Below, in pieces: positions 1-8,700 of a stretch of 19,271 nucleotides of DNA. The stretch covers positions 1 to 19,271 of the forward strand of contig JAXGTD010000084.1 in assembly GCA_040775095.1 (NCBI GenBank). The letters run 5' to 3'. The first letter of the stretch is position 1, and every line of letters starts with the position of its first letter. This DNA comes from JAXGTD01 sp040775095 (GTDB taxonomy: Bacteria > Pseudomonadota > Gammaproteobacteria > Chromatiales > Chromatiaceae). The notes under the pieces are model-generated. The model worked only from the letters and a program-made list of their open reading frames with translations, searched no databases and was not told the DNA's origin. The position numbers were made by a program, and so were the translations under genes.

Positions 1-830
1 ACGAAGTGCCAGTACCAGGCCACTGCTTCGAAGGCGAAGTGATTGTGGGGGGTGAAGTGTCCCTTTGCGGCCCGCACCAGGATCACCGAGAGCATCACCG
101 CGCCCATGGTGACATGGAAACCGTGGAACCCGGTGAGCATGTAGAAGGTCGAGCCATAGGCACCGGAGCCGAGCGTCAGGTTCAGCTCATGGTAGGCGTG
201 ATAGTACTCGTAGGCTTGCAGAAACACGAAGAGGAAGCCCAGGGCAATGGTCGCGGCCAGACCCCGTACGAGGGTCGTGTTGTCGTGCTGCTTCAGACCC
301 CAGTGGGCCCAGGTGACGGTGGCGCCCGAGCTCAGCAGTATCAGGGTATTGATGGCGGGAATGCCCCAAGGGCCCATCGGATGGAAGGCACCACCGAGCT
401 CCTTCGGGCCGGCGCTGGGCCAGACCGCGGAGAACTGGCTCCACAGCAGGTCGTGGGTCTCACCAAGGTAGCCCCCGCCTCCGAGCCAAAGCATGGCCAC
501 ATTGCGGATATACCAGAGGGCGCCGAAGAAGCTCAGGAAGAAGAACACCTCGGAGGAGATGAACCAGAACATCCCCTGACGGAAGGACCGATCCACCTGG
601 GCGTTGTAGCGATCCGCCATGCTCTCGCGAATCACCTGACCAAACCATCCATAGAACATGTAGGCCAGCAGGAAAACGCCGGCAAGCAGCATCCAGTGGC
701 CCGCGCTGACGCCATTGATGGTCAGGGCCGTGCCCGCCAACATGGTCAGGATTGAGATCATGGCCGTCAACGGCCAGGGACTCGGGTCCGGGATGAAATA
801 ATCTTTCTGGCCGTGCACTGAACCACTCAT
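1..830 (-). CDS. ctaE: Cytochrome c oxidase subunit III (3' end cut by the window)
   Basis: This is the third core membrane subunit of the aa3-type cytochrome c oxidase. It stabilises subunit I and shapes proton uptake into the D pathway. Translation from the ATG at 828-830 starts MSGSVHGQKDYF and gives about 276 residues before the window edge. Visible family signatures are FISSEVFFF, which holds the conserved lipid-cleft glutamate, the GFHGFHVTMG histidine segment, and WYWHF just before the cut. Several hydrophobic spans alternate with short loops as expected. It is the last visible gene of the cox operon and starts 191 bp after ctaG. Only the extreme C terminus is missing. The identification is firm; the symbol ctaE/coxC follows common usage. 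Confidence 0.95.
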   Translation of the reverse strand, partial: MSGSVHGQKDYFIPDPSPWPLTAMISILTMLAGTALTINGVSAGHWMLLAGVFLLAYMFYGWFGQVIRESMADRYNAQVDRSFRQGMFWFISSEVFFFLSFFGALWYIRNVAMLWLGGGGYLGETHDLLWSQFSAVWPSAGPKELGGAFHPMGPWGIPAINTLILLSSGATVTWAHWGLKQHDNTTLVRGLAATIALGFLFVFLQAYEYYHAYHELNLTLGSGAYGSTFYMLTGFHGFHVTMGAVMLSVILVRAAKGHFTPHNHFAFEAVAWYWHF

Positions 831-975
831 CCGAATCTGTCCTCGTTATCGTGTCGTTCGGGGAAACGTGAATTAACGCGCTTCCGGTCCGGGCCAGGGA
901 TGGCCCCCAGGTTCCACGGCGCTAAGCCGTTGAAACCGGTCCGCTCCAAGCTTCGCGCCTCTCGGAGCACGAGCC

Positions 976-1002
976 GACTAGAGCCGAGGGTTGGCTTTAG
1001 TC
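976..1002 (-). other. Stem-loop in the 191-bp spacer between ctaG and ctaE
   Basis: The outer arms GACTA (976-980) and TAGTC (998-1002) and inner arms AGCC (982-985) and GGCT (993-996) form a 9-bp stem broken by one mismatch, with a 7-nt loop. It lies about 20 bases after the ctaG stop in the direction of transcription. No T-tract follows, so it is a poor intrinsic terminator. It may be an mRNA processing or stability element that lets ctaE be expressed differently from the genes before it. The rest of the 831-1021 spacer shows no supported gene. The structure is seen in the sequence; the role is inferred. Confidence 0.35.
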
Positions 1003-1021
1003 TGCATCTGCGTCGGTGCGG

Positions 1022-1603
1022 CTAATTCGCCGCCGCCACCGCATCAGTCGGCTCAGAGACCCGCATTACGCTGTAGGAGAGCGTGATGGAATCGACGTCT
1101 TCCGGTAGATCCCTGGAGACGACAAAGCGCACTGGCATCTCCTTGCGCTCGCCCCCCGACAAGGTCTGCTGAGTAAAGCAAAAACATTCAATTTTGGAGA
1201 AGAATGCGCCGGCCTTCCAGGGCGCAATGCTCGGAAGCGCCTGGCCGGTGATCGTGTGTCCGGCGCGGTTCTCCGCGACAAAGGTCACCACCCTGGGTTC
1301 CCCGAGTCGCACCCGAACCTTGTCCTCCAGTGCATCGATGCGCCATGGCAGATCCGGATGGACGGTTGTATCGAGCTTGACCGTCACCCAACGCCCGTCC
1401 CCGCCCCGCGCCTGCCCGTCCGAGGCCGTATCCACACCCAGCTCGCCCATGCCCTGCACCGATTGCAGGCCCGTGGCATCGCACAGCAGGCCATAGAGTG
1501 GGACCATGGCGAAGCCGAAGCCAAACATGCCCAGCGCGAGCCCGGCCAGCAGGAAAAGGGTCCTGCGCTGACGGGGATCGCGAGCCGAGGGGGTCGCACT
1601 CAC
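1022..1603 (-). CDS. ctaG: Cytochrome c oxidase assembly protein CtaG/Cox11
   Basis: This membrane-anchored copper chaperone delivers copper to the CuB centre of subunit I. The 193-residue protein has one N-terminal transmembrane segment (about residues 14-36) and then a periplasmic Ig-like domain. The copper-binding motif CFCF is at residues 140-143, inside the conserved stretch FFSKIECFCF that defines the family. FVAENRAG and the following PVRFVV segment also match. The start is GTG at 1601-1603. It overlaps the TGA of the preceding small gene as GTGA, so the two are probably translationally coupled. Length is normal for bacterial Cox11. It sits between ctaD and ctaE, a common gammaproteobacterial arrangement. 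Confidence 0.95.
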   Translation of the reverse strand: MSATPSARDPRQRRTLFLLAGLALGMFGFGFAMVPLYGLLCDATGLQSVQGMGELGVDTASDGQARGGDGRWVTVKLDTTVHPDLPWRIDALEDKVRVRLGEPRVVTFVAENRAGHTITGQALPSIAPWKAGAFFSKIECFCFTQQTLSGGERKEMPVRFVVSRDLPEDVDSITLSYSVMRVSEPTDAVAAAN

Positions 1604-1746
1604 AGGGCGTGTGCCATCACCATGTTGAACAGCCCTTTCCAGAAGGGCACCGAGGTGGCGAAAATGAGGGCCGCAAACCCGGCTAGCAGCCAGGCCGTGC
1701 GGACATTCTTGCGCCTTTGTTCCGGGGTCATCTCGTCTACCGTCAT
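1600..1746 (-). CDS. Small single-span membrane protein, probable cytochrome oxidase small assembly protein (48 aa)
   Basis: This reading frame begins at the ATG at 1744-1746 (MTVDEMTPEQRRKNVRTAW) and ends at a TGA overlapping the GTG start of ctaG. The product has a charged, cytoplasm-like N terminus (EQRRKN), one hydrophobic helix at about residues 19-38, and a short tail. Its position between ctaD and ctaG, the TPEQRRKN-type N terminus and the size match the tiny proteins annotated as cytochrome oxidase small assembly protein in proteobacteria. They may help Cox11 or oxidase maturation, but I know of no defined biochemical role. No strong Shine-Dalgarno sequence precedes it. The GTGA overlap and operon position are the main support that it is translated. 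Confidence 0.75.
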   Translation of the reverse strand: MTVDEMTPEQRRKNVRTAWLLAGFAALIFATSVPFWKGLFNMVMAHAL

Positions 1747-1785
1747 CGGGGTACTCGGATTAAATCGCTAGGGGCTCTGCAGACT

Positions 1786-1820
1786 GCCGGTGCGGCGGAT
1801 GAAACGTCCGCCGCACCGGC
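1786..1820 (-). terminator. Perfect 14-bp stem-loop after ctaD (attenuator or mRNA stabiliser)
   Basis: Bases 1786-1799 are the exact reverse complement of 1807-1820, with a 7-nt loop. The stem is almost entirely G+C. It begins 13 bases after the ctaD stop and lies before the small gene and ctaG. No T-run follows on the transcribed strand, so complete termination is doubtful. A partial terminator, or a 3'-end stabiliser that raises ctaC-ctaD mRNA over the assembly genes, is more likely. The hairpin itself is certain; its function is inferred. Confidence 0.6.
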
Positions 1821-1833
1821 TTCGATCCGCCGA

Positions 1834-3453
1834 TCAATTCGCTGCTTGCGGGGCGAGCTGCGGCGGGGTGGTCCAGCTATGGAAGGGGGGCGGAGAGGAC
1901 AGCTCCCACTCCAGCCCCTGGGCGCCCTCCCAGACCCGGGCCTCGGCCTGCTTACCCCGGCGGACCGTGTCGATCACGATATAGAGCAGCAGCAGGTGAC
2001 TGAGCCCGAACACGAAGGCGCCGATGCTGGAGATCATGTTGAACTCCGCAAACATCACGTTGTAATCGACGATGCGCCTGGGCATCCCGGCGAGGCCGAT
2101 GAAATGCTGCGGGAAGAACGTGATATTGAAGCTGACCACGTTGATCCAGAAGAAGATCTTTCCAAGCCTCTCGTTGTACATATGGCCCGTCCACTTGGGC
2201 AGCCAATAGAAGACCCCGGCGAACAGACCGAAGACCGCGCCCGGCAACAACACATAGTGGAAGTGGGCCACGACGAACATGGAGTCCTGGTATTGCATGT
2301 CCGCCGGGACCACCGCAAGCATGATGCCGGTGAGACCGCCGAAGGAGAACATCAGGAGGATGGCCACCGCGAACAGCATGGGCGTTTCGAAGGTCATGGA
2401 TCCCTTCCACATGGTGGCCATGTAGTTGAAGACCATCAGCCCCACCGGGATCGAGATAATGATCGTCCCGATCATGAAGTAGCTCACCGCCCCCAGCGAC
2501 ATCCCGATGGTGTACTGGTGGTGGGCCCAGACCACCATGCCGATGACCATGATCGCGATCATGCCGCCGACCAGCGAGTTGTAGCCAAACAGCGGCTTGC
2601 GCGAAAAGGTCGGGACGATGGAGGCGAGGATGCCGAAGGACGGCAGGATGAGGATATAGACCTCGGGATGACCGAAGAACCAGAACAGGTGCTGGAAAAG
2701 CACCGGATCGCCGCCGCCGGCGGCGTTGAAGAAGCTGGTACCGAAGTGCCGGTCGAACAGCAGCATGGTCACACCGCCGGCCAGAACGGGGACGACCAGG
2801 ATCAGCAGGAAGGCGGTGACCAGCCAGGTCCACACGAAGATCGGCATCTGCATCAGCTTCATGCCCGGGGCACGCATGTTGAAGATGGTGACGATGATAT
2901 TGATGGACGCCAGCACCGAGGAGATACCCAGCAGGTGGATGGCGAAGATCAGGAAGTCCATCGACATGCCGACCTGGATGGACAGCGGCGGGTAGAGCGT
3001 CCAACCGGTGTTGATCTGGGTCCCGCCACCCGGGAAGAACGGCACGATAAAGGAGAGGATCAACATGGTCCCCGCCGCCGGCAGGATCCAGAAGCTCAGG
3101 TTGTTCATCCGCGGCAAAGCCATGTCAGGCGCGCCGATCATCAACGGGATCATCCAGTTGGCCATACCCGCCGCGGCCGGCATGACGGCGCCGAAGATCA
3201 TCAGCAAGGCATGGTTGGTGACCAGGTTGTTGTAGAGGTCCGGCTCCAGCAGCTGCAAACCGGGCATGAACAACTCGGCGCGAATCAACATCGCGCTGGC
3301 GCCACCCAGGAACAGCATGATCAGGGCGAACACCAGATACATGGTCCCAATGTCCTTGTGATTGGTCGAGAACAACCACCGGCCGATGCCCTTGGGCGGC
3401 CCGTGGTGTTCATGCTCGTGATCTTGTTCGTGATCCAGTATTGCGGTGGTCAT
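1834..3453 (-). CDS. ctaD: Cytochrome c oxidase subunit I with replaced K-pathway residues
   Basis: This is the catalytic subunit that reduces O2 at the heme a3-CuB site and pumps protons. The 539-residue protein has twelve-helix COX1 features: heme a ligand H81 in TNHALL, GAPDMALPRMNN with D-pathway D110, N99 upstream, WFFGHPEVY with E264 and cross-linking Y266, the CuB pair in VWAHHQYT, and AHFHYV with the heme ligands. The D pathway is therefore complete. Residues aligned with Paracoccus K-pathway Ser291, Thr351 and Lys354 are A277, V337 and M340, so the canonical K pathway is absent. The His-rich N terminus (about residues 8-17) is variable in the family. GAGGT lies 8 bases before the ATG. 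The neighbours are ctaC upstream and the assembly genes downstream. Confidence 0.96.
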   Translation of the reverse strand: MTTAILDHEQDHEHEHHGPPKGIGRWLFSTNHKDIGTMYLVFALIMLFLGGASAMLIRAELFMPGLQLLEPDLYNNLVTNHALLMIFGAVMPAAAGMANWMIPLMIGAPDMALPRMNNLSFWILPAAGTMLILSFIVPFFPGGGTQINTGWTLYPPLSIQVGMSMDFLIFAIHLLGISSVLASINIIVTIFNMRAPGMKLMQMPIFVWTWLVTAFLLILVVPVLAGGVTMLLFDRHFGTSFFNAAGGGDPVLFQHLFWFFGHPEVYILILPSFGILASIVPTFSRKPLFGYNSLVGGMIAIMVIGMVVWAHHQYTIGMSLGAVSYFMIGTIIISIPVGLMVFNYMATMWKGSMTFETPMLFAVAILLMFSFGGLTGIMLAVVPADMQYQDSMFVVAHFHYVLLPGAVFGLFAGVFYWLPKWTGHMYNERLGKIFFWINVVSFNITFFPQHFIGLAGMPRRIVDYNVMFAEFNMISSIGAFVFGLSHLLLLYIVIDTVRRGKQAEARVWEGAQGLEWELSSPPPFHSWTTPPQLAPQAAN

Positions 3454-3591
3454 GGCGGTCTACCTCGTGGAAGAGAGAGCTCGTCCGCAACTCGACTCGG
3501 AAGGTGCGCCGGGGTAGCCGAGGCGGCCCTGATCGTACGAGTGTGCGTCCATCTGCGGATAGAAAGTTGGTATCGGCCTGTTCACTCAGCC

Positions 3592-4752
3592 CTATTTCAC
3601 GGCGAGGGAGCGGGCGGCGCGGACATCGCGTGGCTGCACCACGTCGCCCGTGTCGTTGCCCCAGGCGTTACGCTCGTAGGTGATGATTGCGGCCAGTTCC
3701 AGATCGTTGAGCGCATTCCAGGCAACCATGGCCGTGCCAGGCTTGCCGTTGAGCACGATGCTCAGGTGCGCGTCGATCGGCCCGGTGGCAATCTTGCTCC
3801 CCGCGAGCGCGGGGAAGGCCGGCGGCAGGCCCTTGCCATTGATCTGATGGCACGCGCTGCACTTGGTGTTGAACAGATCGTGGCCCTTCTCCATCAGGTC
3901 TGCCATCGCCCAGTCCTTGTCGACATTGGCCTCCGCGGCAGAGGCGAGCATCACGTTCTTCTGCTCGCCGATCCAGGACTGGAACTTCTCCTTGGAGACC
4001 GACTCCACCACGATCGGCATGCGCGAGTGCCAGGTCCCGCAGAGCTCGGCACACTGCCCGCGGAAGGTCCCCTCCCGGTTCAGATCCACCCAGGTCTCGG
4101 TGACATAGCCCGGAATCGCGTCCTTCTTCACCGCCAGAGCCGGTACCCAGAAGGCGTGGTTCACGTCGGCCGAGGTGTGCAGGAAGCGGATCTTGGTGCC
4201 CACCGGGAGGACCAGCGGATTGTCCACGGCACGCAGATAGAGATCGCCGGCCTCCTCCTTGGGCAGGGCCCGGCTCTCGACCCGCACATGCTGGGGTTTG
4301 CCGTCCAGATCCACGGAGTAGTCGAGGTATTCGAACTCCCACCACCACTGGTGACCGACCACCTTGACGTCCATGAGGTCCTCTCCCTTGGGCACATCCC
4401 AGACCTTCTCGAGGGTCTTCTGCGCGGAACTGGCGATGGTCATATCCACCCCCAGCACCAAAACCGGGACAATGACCCAGGACCAGTGGCCGAACCAGGA
4501 CTCGTGAAAGTGCTGGTCGGCCTGGTATCCACGGCTCTTGCGGTGATAGATCAGGGAGTAGATGACGAATCCGAAAATGAGGACCAGCAGCACCGTTGCG
4601 ATGTGCATGGTCAGCATATGGATGTCATAGATCTCCTGGGCCACGCCGGCGGCCGGCTCGGGGAAGTTGATCCCCAGCTCAGCGGTGGCAGGGGCTGCCC
4701 AGGCGACGACGGATGCAAAAACGGATACGGCGCCGATGCGCTTGGATTTCAC
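3592..4752 (-). CDS. ctaC: Cytochrome c oxidase subunit II with C-terminal cytochrome c domain
   Basis: Subunit II accepts electrons at the binuclear CuA centre and passes them to heme a. The 386-residue precursor has a signal-like N terminus (cleavage plausible after PATA, residue 24) and two transmembrane helices (about 43-67 and 92-108). The cupredoxin domain carries GHQWWW and CuA ligands in DVNHAFW and CAELCGTWHSRM. A fused class I cytochrome c domain follows, with CSACH at residues 298-302 and a probable axial methionine in GTAMVAW. The fusion makes this a caa3-like oxidase. The start is GTG at 4750-4752, overlapping the DUF2244 stop as GTGA. The glutamate that normally precedes helix 2 (VEIVW in Pseudomonas) aligns with H89, consistent with the altered K pathway in CtaD. 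Confidence 0.95.
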   Translation of the reverse strand: MKSKRIGAVSVFASVVAWAAPATAELGINFPEPAAGVAQEIYDIHMLTMHIATVLLVLIFGFVIYSLIYHRKSRGYQADQHFHESWFGHWSWVIVPVLVLGVDMTIASSAQKTLEKVWDVPKGEDLMDVKVVGHQWWWEFEYLDYSVDLDGKPQHVRVESRALPKEEAGDLYLRAVDNPLVLPVGTKIRFLHTSADVNHAFWVPALAVKKDAIPGYVTETWVDLNREGTFRGQCAELCGTWHSRMPIVVESVSKEKFQSWIGEQKNVMLASAAEANVDKDWAMADLMEKGHDLFNTKCSACHQINGKGLPPAFPALAGSKIATGPIDAHLSIVLNGKPGTAMVAWNALNDLELAAIITYERNAWGNDTGDVVQPRDVRAARSLAVK

Positions 4753-5315
4753 GGCCAGATGCCCTCTCGTTGTGCTTGTTGTGCGGGTGAAGCGAGGCCG
4801 GGGCTGGACACCTCGGCCTCACGACGCTCCATATTGGCGTGTCGCAGACCCAGCCACCCCCGGAGCTCGGCAGCCAGTTCCTCGCGCTCCCCCTCCACCA
4901 GACGTGCCGCAACCTCCAGCCGGCGACCGTGGCAGCGCAGCACCAATCGGCTGGGATACCAGCCCCGCGGGTCGTGCGACAGCGTCGCGCGGGTCCAGTA
5001 GCGGGGAAGGCGTATGACCTCCTCCAGACGGCGTCCGCCGCGCAGGATGCGCAGCTCGCCCGTGTCGATCTCGATCACCTCGCGACGATGGCCCGCCACG
5101 GAGCTCAGGTAAAACCCGAAACCCACCACCAGCAACTCCAGGCCGGTGAATGGGAGGACCAGCCAGGCCCCCAGAGAGGCCCAGTACGCGCCCACCGCCA
5201 GAATGCAGCAGGCCAGTCCCATGAACAGTCGCTGAACCCAGCGCCAGCTCAGACTGCAATTGGGCTTGAGGGTGAGCCGACAGGCACCCTCAGCCGGATA
5301 TTCGGATTCCAGCAT
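4749..5315 (-). CDS. DUF2244 family integral membrane protein
   Basis: This is the first gene of the cox operon and encodes 188 residues. The N terminus (LTLKPNCSLSWRWVQRLF) is typical of DUF2244. Two closely spaced hydrophobic helices follow (about residues 28-45 and 50-70). A soluble domain then begins with the conserved REVIEID segment and continues through LRILRGG and a PRYWTRATL stretch. DUF2244 proteins commonly sit beside cox genes; their biochemical role is not established. The stop overlaps the GTG start of ctaC by four bases, implying translational coupling. The C-terminal 30 residues are low-complexity and poorly conserved in appearance. The family call is from recognition of the sequence pattern. 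Confidence 0.82.
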   Translation of the reverse strand: MLESEYPAEGACRLTLKPNCSLSWRWVQRLFMGLACCILAVGAYWASLGAWLVLPFTGLELLVVGFGFYLSSVAGHRREVIEIDTGELRILRGGRRLEEVIRLPRYWTRATLSHDPRGWYPSRLVLRCHGRRLEVAARLVEGEREELAAELRGWLGLRHANMERREAEVSSPGLASPAQQAQREGIWP

Positions 5316-5477
5316 GGCTTAACACCCAACAGTAGTTCGACCGGGCGCAAACGACACGTAGCGGTGACTACTGTGCCTGGGGTGTCCGGTCGGAAGGTGG
5401 TCAGAGGTTGCGGTCGGCGAGGCGACGACTCTGACGGTCCGCAGAGTGCGAGAAAGTAACGAAAAAAGCAACTTTAT

Positions 5478-5491
5478 TTGACGCGAATCAA
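5478..5491. promoter_or_regulatory. FNR/ANR-like binding box
   Basis: TTGAC-GCGA-ATCAA matches the FNR/ANR/CRP-family consensus TTGAT-N4-ATCAA at 9 of 10 defined positions. It lies in the AT-rich core of the region shared by the cox operon and putA, 163 bp before the DUF2244 start and about 290 bp before putA. Oxygen-responsive control of a terminal oxidase operon by FNR/ANR is well known, so the location makes sense. Binding is not shown, and which promoter is served is unclear. Confidence 0.45.
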
Positions 5492-5517
5492 TACATTAGC
5501 ACTTGATTATGTATTGA
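5488..5517. promoter_or_regulatory. Perfect 9-bp dyad, candidate operator
   Basis: TCAATACAT at 5488-5496 is repeated inverted as ATGTATTGA at 5509-5517, with a 12-bp spacer. Arm centres are 21 bp apart, about two helical turns, as expected for a dimeric or tetrameric regulator. The left arm overlaps the FNR-like box by four bases, so the two could compete. The regulator is unknown. Because the local PutA has no DNA-binding domain, a separate proline-responsive or redox regulator is one possibility. Confidence 0.5.
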
Positions 5518-5779
5518 ACATTTCGTCTCACGCTCCGCCCAACCGCGAGATCGACCAGCCAAACCATGCCGGGGTACGACCCGAGGGTGCGCCGCCGCGC
5601 GGCACACTCTTGCACCGCGGCGGCGGCGTGCGGCGGGGTCTGCCAGAGCCGGGCGCGGCGTCGGCAACGCATCGGAGCGCGACATCCCAACGAGGCGGTC
5701 GCGGCCCGTCGGGTTGACGCCCGCCCCCTGCACGCACATCTTAGCGGCATGTCTGCATGCGACCCACGAGGCCGCGCCG

Positions 5780-8700
5780 ATGCCCTTTTTTTCTCCCGTC
5801 CTTTGTGCAGACCCCGCCTATGCGGCGATCCAGGCGGCCCGCCATGCCGCCGAGGCCGAGTGCGTGCAGCGAACCCTGGCCGCGATCGATCTCTCCGATG
5901 ACCAGCGCCGCGACGTCCTGGAACGTGCCCGCGGCTGGGTGCGCGCGGTGCGGCGCCGGCCGGGCGCGGGTGGTCCGCTGGATGCCTTCCTGACGGGATA
6001 TGCGTTGACCAGCCACGAGGGCATCGCGCTGATGTGTCTGGCCGAGGCACTGCTGCGCGTGCCCGACGAGGCAACGATGGACCGTCTGATCCGCGACAAG
6101 CTCGGCGGGACCGACTGGGGCCCAAGGCCGGACCGGCGCGGTTCGCTATTCGTCAACGCATCGACCTGGGCGCTGATGCTGACCGGACGCCTGATCGACT
6201 GGCACGACGATCCGGCCACCGATCTGCGCGGCGCGCTGCGCCGGCGCCTGGAGCGCGGCGGGGGGCCGCTGATCCGCACCGCGTTGCGCCATGCCATGAC
6301 CATTCTCGGCGAGCAGTTCGTGATGGGCCGCGACATCGACGAGGCAATCGTCCGCGCGAGCAGATCCCACGACCGCCACTCCTTCGACATGCTCGGCGAG
6401 GCGGCCCGCACCGAGGCCGATGCGGCCCGCTACCAGGAGCGCTACCTTCTGGCGATCGACGCGGTTGGCAGATCGGCCGGGGCTGCGGGCCCGATCCTGG
6501 GTCCGGGCATCTCGATCAAGCTCTCGGCGCTGCACCCACGCCTCGAGCCGAGCCAGGGCGCACGCGTGCGTACCGAGCTGTTGCCGCGGTTGACCGCGCT
6601 TGCGCAACAGGCCCGGGCACACGGCATCGGCCTGACCATCGATGCCGAGGAGGCGGCCCGCCTGGACCTGACGCTGGATCTGCTCGCCGCCCTCTGCGCC
6701 GAGCCGTCGTTGTCGGGATGGGACGGACTCGGAGTTGCCGTGCAGGCCTACCAGCTCCGCGCGCTGCCCGTCATCGACCTGCTTCACATCCTGGCCCGGC
6801 GGCACCACCGGCGGCTGATGGTGCGGCTGGTCAAGGGCGCGTACTGGGACGGGGAGATCAAGGTCGCGCAGCAGATGGGACTGCCAGCCTACCCGGTCTA
6901 CACACGCAAGCGCCACACCGACTGCTCCTATCTGGCGTGCGCCGGCAAGCTGCTGGATGCCTCCGACCGGCTCTATCCCCAATTTGCCACCCACAACGCG
7001 CACGCCATTGCCGCGGTGCTCGCGATGGCCCGCGGGAGGCCATTCGAGCTCCAGCGGCTGCACGGCATGGGGGAGTCGCTCTATCGGGTGGTTGCGCACG
7101 ACGCGGATGCACCGGCCTGCCGCGCCTATGACCCGGTGGGCGCCCACGAGGACCTGCTGCCTTATCTGGTGCGGCGGCTGCTGGAGAATGGCACCAACAG
7201 CTCGTTCGTGAACCGCATTGCCGACGCGCGAGCGCCCGTCGAGGCCGTCGTCACGGACCCCGTGGATGCAACGCGGCGCTCCAGGCGGGCGTCGCACCCA
7301 CGCATCCCGTTGCCGCGCGATCTGTACCGACCCGACCGCGCCAATTCCCGCGGCGTCGACCTCGGCGACCCAGTCGCGCTTGGTGCGCTCTACCGCGCCA
7401 TGCAACAGGCCCTGGGGCCGGGCTGGCGCGCCGCGCCCCTACCGGGCGAGCGCAACACGCCAAACACGGCGTCGCCCGACCCCGGCGCGCCGCGGGCGGT
7501 GCTCGACCCCGCGGACCGGCGCCGCCGGGTCGGTCAGGTCGTCGAGGCCGGCCCGGCGGCGATCGAACAGGCACTCGCGGCGGCGCACGCGGCGGCACCC
7601 GGCTGGGAACGGACGGCCGTCGTGGTGCGCGCGAATTGCCTGGAGCGCGCCGCGGACCTGCTCGAGGCGCGCCAAGGCCTGTTCGTGGCGATGTGCGTAC
7701 GCGAGGCCGGCAAGACCGTCGCCGACGGTGTGGCCGAGCTGCGAGAGGCCGCGGACTTCTGCCGGTGGTACGCGACCCGGGCCCGCGAGCTGTTTGCGGC
7801 ACCGCGGGCCATGCAAGGCCCAACCGGCGAGGCGAACCTGCTGTCGCTCCATGGGCGGGGCGTGTTTGCCTGCATCAGCCCATGGAATTTCCCGCTGGCC
7901 ATCTTCGTGGGGCAGGTGACCGCCGCCCTCGCCGCGGGCAACGCGGTGATCGCCAAACCCGCCGAACAGACCCCTTTGATCGCCGCCGAGGCGGTGCGGC
8001 TCTTGCACGAGGCGGGCATCCCGCCAGAGGTGCTGCACCTGTTGCCCGGCGATGGGCCAACCGTGGGGGCGGCGCTGATCGCGGATGCGCGCATCGCCGG
8101 CGTCGCGTTCACCGGCTCACTGGAAGTGGCGCAATCCATACACCGTTCGCTGGCGGCCCGGGCTGGTCCGATCCTGCCCCTGATCGCCGAGACCGGCGGG
8201 CAGAACGCGATGGTCGCCGACAGCTCGGCGCTGCCGGAACAGCTGGTCATGGACGTGATCGCGTCGAGCTTCAACAGCGCCGGCCAACGTTGCTCAGCGC
8301 TCCGCGTGCTCTTTCTTCAGCAGGAGATTGCCGAGCACATTCTGACGATGTTAGCCGGGGCCATGGCGCAGCTGCGCATCGGCGACCCCTGGGATCTGGC
8401 GACCGACATCGGGCCGGTGATCGATGAGGCGGCCGCCGATCGGCTCGCGCGGCATTGCCGGCGCATGCAGCGGGAGGCCAGACTGATCGCCGAGTGCCCG
8501 CTGCCCCCGGGCGCCGGGCACGGCACCTTTTTCGCGCCACGGGTGTTCGAGATCGCCTCCCTCGACCAGCTCCGCGGAGAGGTCTTCGGCCCGGTCCTGC
8601 ACGTGATCCGCTACGCGGCCGCGGATCTGGACCGGGTGATCGATGCGATCAACGCCGCCGGCTATGGGCTGACCTTCGGCGTGCACAGCCGCATCGACCA

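Larger units (their letters stand above)
5316..5779. other. Divergent intergenic region between the cox operon and putA
   Basis: This 464-bp stretch separates the minus-strand cox operon from plus-strand putA and should contain the promoters of both. Bases 5461-5525 are strikingly AT-rich in a GC-rich setting and hold the two regulatory signals listed separately. The putA-proximal half (5560-5779) is very GC-rich. It can form a leader hairpin from the perfect 8-bp arms 5591-5598 and 5617-5624. Short open frames crossing it lack recognisable domains and ribosome binding sites, and I do not regard them as genes. I could not place a convincing -35/-10 pair. Confidence 0.6.

Noticed and set aside
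1717..5001. A 1094-codon plus-strand open frame across ctaD and ctaC
   Set aside because: It is antisense to well-supported oxidase genes and rich in His, Asp, Glu, Gly and Arg with no domain. This is the usual shadow of codon bias in GC-rich DNA.
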